Shown piece after piece: positions 38,412-46,403 of a DNA stretch of 64,000 nt. The translations under genes and the position numbers were made by a program. Under the pieces are notes generated by a model. The model saw nothing but the letters and a program-made list of their open reading frames with translations. It did no database searches and had not been told where the DNA came from. The stretch spans positions 3,277,792-3,341,791 of the forward strand of contig NZ_CP132480.1 in assembly GCF_030770395.1 (NCBI RefSeq), given 5' to 3'. The stretch is from Telluria beijingensis. Lineage in GTDB: Bacteria; Pseudomonadota; Gammaproteobacteria; Burkholderiales; Burkholderiaceae_D. Within the stretch, counting starts at the first letter, position 1, and the number at the start of each line of letters is the position of its first letter.

Positions 38412-39260
38412 TCAGAAGCATTCCTGCGACGCGTGCAGGCCATTGATGACGGCGATGCAGTCGCGCCTGGGCGGGCTCGGTGCGCGCACCTGCTGCACGC
38501 GCGGCCGCGGCGGGGCGCGCACCACCGGCGGCGGCGCGGCCGCAACAAGCGCGGGCAGCAGGTTTTCCTTGGTCGCGCCGAGGGTGGCGGCGGCGGCCGG
38601 GTCGACCTGATTGCGCAGCGCCAGCGACAGGGTGCCGACGCTGCGCGCCAGGTCCAGCTTTTCGGCCTCGCTCGGCGTGACCTCGAGCGTGACGGCATTG
38701 ACCACCTTGGGCTTGGTCTCGTCGCGGCTGACTTCCTGGGCCACCGCCAGCACCAGGATCCGCTCCAGCACGATCTTCGAGATGCTCTGTTCGCGCGCCC
38801 GCGGCGCGTTCGGGTCGGGCATGGTCTCGGTGCTGACGATGATGTCGACGTAGTTGCCCGGCAGCGTGAAGCCGGCCACGCCGACCACGTCGTTGACGCG
38901 CACCGTGATCGCGCGCTTGCCCTCGGCGATCAGGGCCGACAGGCCGCCCAGGGTGCCGGCCGGGGCCAGCTTGGCTTCGCTGATCGGCTCCCCCGCCAGC
39001 AGGCTGCTGCGCAAGACCCGCCCGCCCAGCGCCAGCGGATCGGTGAAGGCGCCCTTGGGCACGCTGTCGGCCGGCCAGTCGACCAGCTTGAACATCTCGG
39101 GCGTCAGGCGCTGCCCGATATCGACGTCGGCCCGGGCGACGACGATCCGGCCGGAGCCCCCGCCCGGGGCATTGAGCAGCCAGCTTGCCGCCAGCGCCAC
39201 CGCCAGCAGGCCCAGCACCACCGCCAGTGCCATCATGATCACGGCACGCTTGTTCTTCAT
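38412..39260 (-). CDS. cpaB: Flp pilus assembly protein CpaB/RcpC
   Basis: 282 residues with an N-terminal membrane anchor (about 8-28), then an SAF domain (VVARADVDIGQRLTPEMFKLVDWP) and the RcpC/CpaB region GYRAITVRVNDVVGVAGFTLPGNYVDII-like. It is a periplasmic partner of the secretin. It overlaps the upstream ATPase gene by ATGA. Confidence 0.92.
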   Translation of the reverse strand: MKNKRAVIMMALAVVLGLLAVALAASWLLNAPGGGSGRIVVARADVDIGQRLTPEMFKLVDWPADSVPKGAFTDPLALGGRVLRSSLLAGEPISEAKLAPAGTLGGLSALIAEGKRAITVRVNDVVGVAGFTLPGNYVDIIVSTETMPDPNAPRAREQSISKIVLERILVLAVAQEVSRDETKPKVVNAVTLEVTPSEAEKLDLARSVGTLSLALRNQVDPAAAATLGATKENLLPALVAAAPPPVVRAPPRPRVQQVRAPSPPRRDCIAVINGLHASQECF

Positions 39261-40690
39261 CGCCCATCTCCTTCCTTGTCGATGCCAGTCGCCGCCGCGG
39301 GGGACAGGGAAGGCAGCGCGGGCGGCAGGGCGCTGGCCCCGAACAGGCTGCTCCAGGCCTGGACCAGGCCGTCCACGTCGCAGCGCGGGGCGCGGCCGGC
39401 GAAGCCGGCGAAATCGGCGATCCGTCCCATCAGCTCGTGCGGCCAGGCGGCCAGCAGCGGGCGCCGGGTACGGCGATGCAGTTCGTCGACCAGGTAGTCG
39501 AGCGCGGCTTCGTCGACCTCGATGCGGCGCAACCGCGCCTGGCGCCGCAGCAGCGCGCGGTAGCTGGCTTCGGACAGCGGCCCGACCGGGATGCGGTAGC
39601 CGATGCGGCGCAGGCAGGCGTCGTCCAGCACCGATTCCGGCGCCAGGCTGGTGGCCAGCACCAGGCCGACGTCGAACGGCAGCGCGTGGCTCGGGCCGTG
39701 CGGCACCGTCACATGGTCTTGCCCGGCCTCGAGGGCGCCGAGCCAGCGGTGCAGCAGCTCGCCGGCCGGCACCCGCTGGCGGCCCAGGTCGTCCAGCACC
39801 AGCAGGCCGTTATTGGCCAGGATGTGGGGCGGCGCGCGCAGCACGCCGCTGGCGGCGTCCACCCGCAGCTCCAGCATGTCGCGCGCCAGTTCGGCGCCCA
39901 CGTGCACCAGCGGCCGCTGCGACAGGGCCCAGCGCGCGTCGACGCTGCGCCGCTCTTCCAGCGCGCGCAGCTGCAGCGGCGCCGGATGCAGGGCCGGGTC
40001 GTGCAGCTGGACGATCTCGTGGTTGACCAGCACCGCGTACGGCACCGCGATCGGGTCCTGGCGCAGGCGCGCGAACTTGCAGGCCAGCGTGGTCTTGCCG
40101 CTGCCGGACGGTCCGTACAGCAGCAGCGGCCGGCTCGAATACAGGGCCGCGCCGATCAGTTCGCGCGCCGCCGGTTCCAGGCCGTCGCCGTCGAGCACCG
40201 CCTCGAGTTCGGCGCGCGCCACGCGCGGCGCTTCAAGCCGCCGCTGCGACTGGTGCGCCACCATGGCGCGCCAGGCCGCCAGCGTCACCGGCGCCGGGCC
40301 GGCATAGCGCGATTCGGCCTGGTGCTCGGCCGCCGCGCGCGCGCCGGCGGCGCTGAGCTGGTAGTGCACGTCGATATCGGTCTCGCCCGCATAGGCGACT
40401 TCGGCCTGCCCGCCGGCGACCAGGCCCTGCAGCACTTCGCGTACCACGCTGACCGACAGCCGCAGGCGGCCGGTGAGGCGCGACAGCGGCGTCTTGCCGC
40501 CCGGGTGCAGGACCTTGAGCACCAGCCCCGTCACCAGGCGCGGATCGAGCCCGGTGTCGCGCACGGTGCGCGGCTGGCGCGGCAGCACGGCGGCCACGTC
40601 GCCATCCTCGGATGTCGCGCAAGCCCCGGACGCGGACGCCAGCGCGTCGCTCCCGGCGGCGGCCGCGGTGGCCGACAAGATTCCCATCAT
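39257..40690 (-). CDS. AAA-type ATP-binding protein of the tad locus
   Basis: 477 residues. A winged-helix-like N-terminal part (about 50-120) precedes an AAA core with Walker A GPSGSGKTT (near 195), a Walker B-like GLLVLDDLG and an arginine-rich sensor region. ATP-binding proteins of this kind occur in some Burkholderiales tad loci, but their role is not established; a regulatory or assembly role is inferred. AGGAGG lies just before the double ATG. It is translationally coupled to cpaB. Confidence 0.75.
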   Translation of the reverse strand: MMGILSATAAAAGSDALASASGACATSEDGDVAAVLPRQPRTVRDTGLDPRLVTGLVLKVLHPGGKTPLSRLTGRLRLSVSVVREVLQGLVAGGQAEVAYAGETDIDVHYQLSAAGARAAAEHQAESRYAGPAPVTLAAWRAMVAHQSQRRLEAPRVARAELEAVLDGDGLEPAARELIGAALYSSRPLLLYGPSGSGKTTLACKFARLRQDPIAVPYAVLVNHEIVQLHDPALHPAPLQLRALEERRSVDARWALSQRPLVHVGAELARDMLELRVDAASGVLRAPPHILANNGLLVLDDLGRQRVPAGELLHRWLGALEAGQDHVTVPHGPSHALPFDVGLVLATSLAPESVLDDACLRRIGYRIPVGPLSEASYRALLRRQARLRRIEVDEAALDYLVDELHRRTRRPLLAAWPHELMGRIADFAGFAGRAPRCDVDGLVQAWSSLFGASALPPALPSLSPAAATGIDKEGDGR

Positions 40691-40790
40691 GCACCCTCCT
40701 GCTCATGAAGATGTTTTGAAAAACCTTGATTTGATTCTAGCGAGCGGCCTCATCAGGCACTTGATACCTGACAAAGGCCCGACCCGCGCT

Positions 40791-41345
40791 TCATAACAGC
40801 GGCCGGTCCGCGTAGCGCCCGACCAGCAGCGCGATGGTGCCGGCCGCGATCGCCACGCCATACGGAATCGCGCCGGCGCTGGGCTGGCCGCCGGCGCCGC
40901 CGATGGCGGGTTGAGGTCCGCGCGGCAGGCGCAGCAGGGTGGGCCGCACGATCGCCCACAGATTGGCCAGCACCATGCGCAGCCGGCCCTTGACGATGAC
41001 GACGGCGAGCGCCATCACGCCGCCGACGCACCAGGCCAGGATCGCGATGCGCAGCGCGTCGCCGGGACCGGCGAAGGCGCCGACCGCGGCCATCATCTTG
41101 ACGTCCCCGGCAGCCATGCCGCGGACCAGGTAAAAGGGAAGGAAGATCGCCAGTCCGGTGGCTGCGCCACCCAGCCAGGCGAGCAGTCCCGCCAGCGGTT
41201 GCGGCGACAGCAGGTGCAGGACCAGGGCGCCGAGCATGCCGGCGGCCAGCAGCCGGTTCGGGATGCGCCGGCTCTCGAGGTCCTTGACCGCCGCCGCCGT
41301 CACCATCAGCAGCAGCAGCGTATCGAGGTAATGGGCGACAACCAT
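40791..41345 (-). CDS. cpaA: Prepilin peptidase TadV/CpaA
   Basis: 184 residues from the ATG at 41345 (GAGGAG seven bases upstream). It is an A24 aspartyl protease with about five membrane segments and two catalytic aspartates: D22 in AAVKDLESRRIPN and D81 in GDVKMM. It lacks the N-terminal methylase domain of PilD, as expected for CpaA. It matures the Flp pilin encoded next to it. Confidence 0.9.
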   Translation of the reverse strand: MVVAHYLDTLLLLMVTAAAVKDLESRRIPNRLLAAGMLGALVLHLLSPQPLAGLLAWLGGAATGLAIFLPFYLVRGMAAGDVKMMAAVGAFAGPGDALRIAILAWCVGGVMALAVVIVKGRLRMVLANLWAIVRPTLLRLPRGPQPAIGGAGGQPSAGAIPYGVAIAAGTIALLVGRYADRPLL

Positions 41346-41368
41346 GAGCGGACTCCTCGACAAAAAAA

Positions 41369-41407
41369 GCCCCGGGGGCCAGGCCAGAACAAGCCCTCCC
41401 CTGGGGC
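41369..41407 (-). terminator. Second tandem terminator between flp and cpaA
   Basis: Arms GCCCCGGGG (41369-41377) and CCCCTGGGGC (41398-41407) pair with one mismatch. On the minus strand the stem is followed by seven Ts. It lies 23 bases before the cpaA start. Confidence 0.7.
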
Positions 41408-41420
41408 GGAACCCCAAAAA

Positions 41421-41452
41421 GCCCCCCGGGGCCGAACCGCGTCCCGGGGGGC
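41421..41452 (-). terminator. First tandem terminator after flp
   Basis: Perfect 10-base arms GCCCCCCGGG (41421-41430) and CCCGGGGGGC (41443-41452) precede TTTTT on the minus strand. It begins 8 bases after the flp stop. Partial read-through would give abundant pilin and less of the assembly proteins. Confidence 0.85.
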
Positions 41453-41459
41453 AGGCCGA

Positions 41460-41648
41460 TTACGGAGCCGACGGCGTTTCGAACTGGTCGCGGATGTACT
41501 CGAAGGCCAGCCTGATTTCTTCGCCGACTTCGCCGGCGACACCGGCCATCACCACGCCGATGAGGGCGGCGATCAGGCCATACTCGATGGCAGTCACACC
41601 GTTCTCGTCAGCGAAAAAGGCTTTGATGGCGGAGGTAATCGTGCTCAT
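41460..41648 (-). CDS. flp: Flp-type pilin
   Basis: 62 residues. A short basic leader ends at G17, followed by VTAIEYGLIAALI, with the invariant Glu at +5 and the Tyr after it, as in Flp pilins. A single hydrophobic helix and an acidic C-terminal part follow. AAGGAG lies seven bases before the ATG. It is the major pilin of the tad locus and is processed by CpaA. Confidence 0.95.
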   Translation of the reverse strand: MSTITSAIKAFFADENGVTAIEYGLIAALIGVVMAGVAGEVGEEIRLAFEYIRDQFETPSAP

Positions 41649-41979
41649 GACAAACTCCTTATAGATAGTTGAGAAAATACTGGCGGCGACTGGGCCCCGT
41701 CGCTACTGCTGTGTTACGTTTGCCAGTGAGTTCACTGTACCGATTAGTGCCGCACAGCAAGTTGACCACCCACAACTTTTCCATGCGGAAATTCATCCTT
41801 CTGATAAGAAACAAACTCCGCGGGCGATGTGTCACGCCACGTACGGATACGAATAAAAATTGTTAAGAATAGTTGCCGGTAATACAAAAAGGCATTATGC
41901 TGTTTTGCTTGACTGCTGAAAAACACGGCATCGCGCGTGCTCTCCCGGTTACTCTTCTTGCTTGGCCTGACAACGACAC
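41649..41979. other. Divergent intergenic region between flp and the GGDEF gene
   Basis: 331 bases, lower in GC than the flanks. It must carry the flp promoter and the GGDEF promoter. No convincing sigma70 or sigma54 pair was found on either strand. No gene-like frame with a ribosome site was seen. Confidence 0.5.
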
Positions 41980-43014
41980 ATGGATTCCCTGCTGCGACAC
42001 ATGGTGGACATGACCGGCCACCGCGATCACACCATGCTGGACATCTCCGTGATTTCGGCGGTCCAGGAACTGTCCGGCGCCGCCCGCACCCGGGTGCTGG
42101 CCATCGCCAGCGTCGGCGAACAGTATTTCGTGCGCTCGCGCGCCTGCATCCATGCCGGCAGCGTGGCCTGCCCCGAGGAACCCCAGGACAGCGGTCCCGG
42201 CGAACCGATCGCACTCTATCCCGAACTCGAAGCCTGCCTGCGGCGCCACGACACGCGCGCCGAGAGCATCGGCGCCGACGGCCTGCGCTGCCTGTGGCTG
42301 CCGATCTGGTTCGGCGACAAGGCCGACACCTGCCTCGAGATCGTGCACGCCGATCCGTTCACGCCGGAAGCGCTGTACATGGTCAACGGGATCGTCAGCG
42401 TCTACCGCAACTTCCAGAACCTGCTCGACTACAGCGAGCGCGACTCGCTCACGGGCCTGCTCAACCGCAAGACCTTCGACGACCAGCTGGCGCGCATGCT
42501 GCACGCCGCCGACAGCGACGCCGCCAGCCACGGCCAGGCCGAGCGGCGCCAGACCAACGGCGAAGAAAAGCAGTGGCTGGCGGTGATCGACGTCGACCAC
42601 TTCAAGGGCGTCAACGACCGCTTCGGCCACCTGTACGGCGACGAGGTGCTGATCCTGATCGCCAACCTGCTGCAGTCGTCGTTCCGCGCCCAGGACCGGG
42701 TGTTCCGCTTCGGCGGCGAGGAATTCGTGGTGCTGCTGCGCTCGACCAACCTGGAGAATGCGCGGCGCATCATCGAGCGCTTCCGGGCCGATGTCGAAAG
42801 CCACGACTTTCCGCAGGTGGGCCGGGTCACGGTCAGCATCGGCTTCACCAGCGTCAGCGCCGCCGACTCGCCGGTGGTCACGCTCGGCCACGCCGACCAG
42901 GCCCTGTACTACGCCAAGGCCCACGGCCGCAACCGCGTGTGCCACTACGAAGAGCTGGTCGCGGGCGGCCTGCTGCAGACGGTGGCGGTCAACGATACCG
43001 CCGAATTTTTCTAG
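41980..43014 (+). CDS. Diguanylate cyclase (GGDEF) with GAF-like N-terminus
   Basis: 344 residues. The N-terminal ~140 residues look like a GAF sensor domain. The GGDEF domain has the active-site motif GGEEF at 245-249 and an intact allosteric I-site RAQD at 236-239, so both synthesis of c-di-GMP and product inhibition are expected. No membrane segment. Divergence from flp suggests a link to pilus or surface behaviour (inference). Confidence 0.92.
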   Translation: MDSLLRHMVDMTGHRDHTMLDISVISAVQELSGAARTRVLAIASVGEQYFVRSRACIHAGSVACPEEPQDSGPGEPIALYPELEACLRRHDTRAESIGADGLRCLWLPIWFGDKADTCLEIVHADPFTPEALYMVNGIVSVYRNFQNLLDYSERDSLTGLLNRKTFDDQLARMLHAADSDAASHGQAERRQTNGEEKQWLAVIDVDHFKGVNDRFGHLYGDEVLILIANLLQSSFRAQDRVFRFGGEEFVVLLRSTNLENARRIIERFRADVESHDFPQVGRVTVSIGFTSVSAADSPVVTLGHADQALYYAKAHGRNRVCHYEELVAGGLLQTVAVNDTAEFF

Positions 43015-43023
43015 GAATCCGCG

Positions 43024-43149
43024 CTAGCACAGCGCGAACATCCCGAGCAGCTCGAGGGCCGCTTCGGGACGCAGCATGCGCGCCAGCGCCCAGCCCAGCG
43101 CCAATGCGAACGGCAGCAGCATGAGGGCATGTCTCCAACGCGGCTTCAT
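43024..43149 (-). CDS. Small hydrophobic protein (41 residues)
   Basis: Starts at the ATG overlapping the stop of the decayed MFS gene (ATGA, 43146-43149). It has a basic start (MKPRWRH), one membrane-spanning stretch (ALMLLPFALALGWALARML) and ends ELLGMFALC. No family recognised. The coupling to a pseudogene makes its expression doubtful. Confidence 0.4.
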   Translation of the reverse strand: MKPRWRHALMLLPFALALGWALARMLRPEAALELLGMFALC

Positions 43150-43497
43150 GCGGGCCGCGCCCCCGCGATCGGCGCCGGCGCTTCGCTCAGCGGCCAGTGC
43201 AGGGCCGTCGCCAGCAGGCCGATGGCGACCGTGGCGCCCCACACCAGGTCGTACGAACCGGTGGCGTCGAACACCAGTCCCCCCAGCCACACGCCGCAGA
43301 AGCTGCCGGCCTGATGGCCCAGGAATATCAGCCCGAACATGGTGGCCAGGCAGCGCACCCCGAACACGCCGGACACGACACCAGGTTTTGCATCGCCAGC
43401 ACGAAGGCGACGTCGGCGCGGCTGGCGCCGCTGGCCACCGCCAGCGGCACCAGGGCCAGCGGGGACAGCGGATTGAAACGGATCGATGTCGGCATGG
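43146..43497 (-). pseudogene. Remnant of an MFS transporter gene
   Basis: Two adjacent frames together encode the C-terminal third of an MFS permease. One frame gives VPLAVASGASRADVAFVLAMQNL, and after a shift near 43385 the other gives CLATMFGLIFLGHQAGSFC and GGLVFDATGSYDLVWG. The N-terminal two-thirds are absent upstream, so the gene is both truncated and frameshifted. Base composition is like the neighbours. Confidence 0.75.
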
Positions 43498-43499
43498 CG

Positions 43500-43949
43500 G
43501 CTTCTCGCGAGTGGTGGAGCGGAACTCTGGTCAGGGCTCGGTGTCTGAAACCACGTAAGCCGGTAAGCCGCAGCACTATTGAATTGCTTTTCCATTCCGC
43601 GAAAACCAAGCGGAAGAACGAGAGTGTACGAATGGGAACGTCAAATCAGCTTCTTGCCAACTTACTTGTGAAAGACGGCTCGCAACCAGCGTCATCGCGA
43701 CGCATGCTGCGCTACCCGTGGCGAGTCTGGTGGCAACGCCAGGCACTGCCACCGGCGTTTTGCCGGTGGTAGGCGGGAAAGTAACGCCTGTCAGATACGA
43801 GCACGGTCTATAGGACGGTTCGGGGCAGGAAGAAAACGCTGAGCACATTTGTTCACGTTTTTTATAGCAGCAGCCAGTATCGCGAGCGCGCCGGATGGCG
43901 GCAAACGGCCATTTTTCAGGCCAGCCATGCGCGGTGCGCATGGTGCGAT
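43500..43949. other. Gene-poor, lower-GC region with a hairpin
   Basis: About 450 bases between the MFS remnant and the LysR gene. A minus-strand open frame of ~125 codons exists but has no ribosome site and no family-like sequence, and its Cys/Ser/Pro-rich content looks non-coding. The region holds a perfect inverted repeat at 43749-43769. It may be residue from the event that removed the 5' part of the MFS gene. Confidence 0.5.
43749..43769. repeat. Perfect 8-base inverted repeat (hairpin)
   Basis: CCACCGGC-GTTTT-GCCGGTGG forms a short stable stem-loop. It has no following T-tract on either strand. It could be a dispersed intergenic repeat; only a genome-wide count can tell. Confidence 0.5.
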
Positions 43950-44879
43950 TCATGCGCCCGGGGCGCCGTAGTCCTCGATCCGCGCGCGGCTGTGCGCCAG
44001 CTCACCGAGCAGCCAGGCGCGGAACACGGCCACGTCGGGACGGTCGGCGTCCGGGCCGTCGAGCAGCCAGTAGCCGCGGCCCGGCACCTGGCGCGCCGCT
44101 TCATGCCAGGCCGCCAGGCGGCCGGCGCGCAGCATCGGCTCGACCAGCGCCAGCCGGCCCAGCGCCACCCCGTGGCCTTCGAGCGCGGCCTGCACCACCT
44201 GGTCGTACTGGTTGAAATGCAGGGCGCGCGCCGGCTTGCGCCGGATGCCATGGGTACGCAGCCAGGTCGGCCAGTGCAGCCAGGTGCGCGGCGCATCGTC
44301 CAGTTCGAGCAGCGTGTGCTCGAACAGGGCCGCCGGACTGGCGAAGGCCTGCGCGGCCAGCGCCGGGCTGGCGACCGGCACCACGATCTCGTCGAACAGG
44401 TGCAGCGCGCCGGGCGGCGCCTGCGCCGCGTCGCAGTAGCGGATCGCCAGGTCGATGCCTTCGCGCTCCAGGTCGGACAGGGCATTGCCGGCGGCCAGGC
44501 GCACGTCGACGCCCGGGTGCAGGGCCTGGAACGCGCCCAGGCGCGGCAGGATCCACAGCGCCGCCACGCCGATGCCGGCCGCGATCGTGACCGGATTCGA
44601 CGGCGGCGCGGCGCGCAGCGCGTCGGCGAAGTCGGCCAGCTGCGCCAGCATCGGCGCGGCCAGCGCATACAGCCCCTCCCCGGCCGCGGTGAGCGCGATG
44701 CCGCGCTTGCCGCGCACGAACAGCGGCGCGCCCAGGCGCCCTTCCAGGCTCTGGATCTGGCGGCTGACGGCCGACTGGGTCAGGCACAGTTCGTCGGCCG
44801 CGGCGGTGATGCTGCCGCGCCGCGCGGTGGCCACGAAGCCCTTCAGGGCGTCGAGCGGGGGCAGCGCGTTCAGCCGCAC
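43950..44879 (-). CDS. LysR-family transcriptional regulator (GcvA-like)
   Basis: 309 residues from the GTG at 44879, one base after the stop of the upstream isomerase gene, with AAGG nearby. The N-terminal winged HTH (PLDALKGFVATARRGSITAAADELCLTQSAVSRQI) is standard. A type 2 periplasmic-binding-like effector domain follows, with the GcvA-type FEHTLLELDDAPRTWLHW region. Its targets may be its own operon or the divergent SDR gene (inference). Confidence 0.88.
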   Translation of the reverse strand: MRLNALPPLDALKGFVATARRGSITAAADELCLTQSAVSRQIQSLEGRLGAPLFVRGKRGIALTAAGEGLYALAAPMLAQLADFADALRAAPPSNPVTIAAGIGVAALWILPRLGAFQALHPGVDVRLAAGNALSDLEREGIDLAIRYCDAAQAPPGALHLFDEIVVPVASPALAAQAFASPAALFEHTLLELDDAPRTWLHWPTWLRTHGIRRKPARALHFNQYDQVVQAALEGHGVALGRLALVEPMLRAGRLAAWHEAARQVPGRGYWLLDGPDADRPDVAVFRAWLLGELAHSRARIEDYGAPGA

Positions 44880-44880
44880 G

Positions 44881-45483
44881 TCAGGTACCTTGCGCCCAGG
44901 CCAGCGCATCCTCGAGGCGGTCGTCGCCCCAGAACAGTTCGCCGGCCACGATGAAGCTCGGCCCGCCGAAGATGCCAAGCCGGCGCGCCTCGCCGGTTTG
45001 CGCGCGCAGCGCCGCCTTGGCGGCATCGAGGCCGGCCCTCTCCAGCAGCGCCAGCGGATCAAGCGCCAGGCCGTCCAGCGCGGCCAGCACCGGCGCCGCG
45101 GCGTCGATCTCGCGGTCCTCGGCCCAGGCCATGCGCATCACGCGGCGGCAGAACTCGCCCATCCAGGGCTCGTCGGCAGCGAGCAGCGCCACCCGCATCG
45201 GCAGCAGCGCGCGGCGCGGGAACACGCTGGGCCGCCGGAACGGCAGGCCGTATTTTTGCGCGCGGCGCGCCGTGTCGCGCCATGCGTACTCGCCCTTCTC
45301 GCGCTGGACCACGAACGGCGGGCCTTCCCAGCCCAGTTCGCGGAACACGGGACCGAACAGGAATGGCCGCCAGGCCAGCGGCACGCCGGCCGCGCGCGCC
45401 GCGTCTTCGATGCGCATCGCGCTCAGGTAGCTGTAGTTGCTGCCGAACTCGAACCAGAATTCGACGGTGTGTGGGGCAGGCAT
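44881..45483 (-). CDS. DsbA-family 2-hydroxychromene-2-carboxylate isomerase-like protein
   Basis: 200 residues from the ATG at 45483 (GGAG seven bases upstream). Thioredoxin-fold kappa-class GST/HCCA isomerase family: EFWFEFGSNYSYLSAMRIE carries the active-site Ser, and GIFGGPSFIVAGELFWGDDRLE is the conserved cis-Pro end. It may use glutathione to isomerise aromatic or other substrates. No aromatic degradation genes adjoin it, so the substrate is open. Confidence 0.88.
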   Translation of the reverse strand: MPAPHTVEFWFEFGSNYSYLSAMRIEDAARAAGVPLAWRPFLFGPVFRELGWEGPPFVVQREKGEYAWRDTARRAQKYGLPFRRPSVFPRRALLPMRVALLAADEPWMGEFCRRVMRMAWAEDREIDAAAPVLAALDGLALDPLALLERAGLDAAKAALRAQTGEARRLGIFGGPSFIVAGELFWGDDRLEDALAWAQGT

Positions 45484-45647
45484 GGGCGTCTCCGGGTGGC
45501 ATCGCATCCGCACAGTATAGGAATAACGATAGCAGGGAATGGCGCCGATTTGTCATGCCATCCATGCATCTGGCGCATGGATGGCATGCATTGCCTGCGC
45601 TTGCGCATGGCGCCGGCGCGCGCCACACTGGCGTCAAGGAGGCATGC

Positions 45648-46397
45648 ATGGACAATGTATTGATCGTCACCGGCGCCGGCCGCGGCATCGGCGCCGCCAT
45701 CGCCCGGCGCGCGGCCCGCGATGGCTACCGGGTCGCGCTCAATTACCTCGGCGACGCCGACAGCGCCGGGGCGCTGTCGGCGGAGATCCGCGCCGCCGGC
45801 GGTGTCGCCATCGCGCTGCAGGCCGACGTCGGCGATTCCGGCCAGGTGGACGCGATGTTCGCGCAGGTCGAACGCGAGCTCGGCCCACCGACCGCCCTGG
45901 TCAACAATGCCGGCATCACCGGCCGCCTGGCCGGCTTCATGGACAGCGACCCGGACACGATCGCGGCGGTGTTCCGTACCAATGTGCACGGCACCATGCA
46001 TTGCAGCCGCGCCGCGGTGCGCGCCTTCCGGCGCACAGCGACGAATGGCACGAACCGCGTGATCGTGAACCTGTCCTCGATCGCCGCCATCACCGGCAGC
46101 CCGCACGAATACGTGCACTACGCGGCCAGCAAGGCGGCGGTCGAGACCTTTACGCTGGGCCTGGCGCGCGAGCTGGCGCCGGAAGGCATCCGCGTGTGCG
46201 CGGTGGCGCCCGGATCGACCCTGACCGGCATCCATGCCCAGGCCGGCGAGCCCGAGCGCCCGGCGCGCATCGCGCCGAAGATTCCGATGGGACGGCTGGC
46301 CACGCCGGAAGAAATCGCGGAGCCGGTGCTGTGGCTGCTGTCGCCGCAGGCGGCCTATGTCACCGGCGCCACCCTGCGCTGCGCCGGCGGCCTGTAA
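45648..46397 (+). CDS. Short-chain dehydrogenase/reductase
   Basis: 249 residues from the ATG at 45648 with AAGGAGG upstream. Cofactor motif is TGAGRGIGAAIA (about 8-19), NNAG near residue 86, and the catalytic Ser-Tyr-Lys set is seen in LSSIAAITGS and YAASKAAVE, with Tyr/His before the AASK. FabG-like size. Cofactor preference and substrate unknown. It diverges from the isomerase gene. Confidence 0.9.
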   Translation: MDNVLIVTGAGRGIGAAIARRAARDGYRVALNYLGDADSAGALSAEIRAAGGVAIALQADVGDSGQVDAMFAQVERELGPPTALVNNAGITGRLAGFMDSDPDTIAAVFRTNVHGTMHCSRAAVRAFRRTATNGTNRVIVNLSSIAAITGSPHEYVHYAASKAAVETFTLGLARELAPEGIRVCAVAPGSTLTGIHAQAGEPERPARIAPKIPMGRLATPEEIAEPVLWLLSPQAAYVTGATLRCAGGL

Positions 46398-46403
46398 GGA
46401 GAT

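Noticed and set aside
43895..43915. ATGGC...GCCAT followed by Ts as a plus-strand terminator
   Set aside because: Only a 5-base stem, and no plus-strand gene ends upstream of it.
43576..43953. Minus-strand open frame of 125 codons
   Set aside because: No ribosome site, no family resemblance, Cys/Ser/Pro-rich translation typical of non-coding DNA; it crosses the hairpin at 43749.
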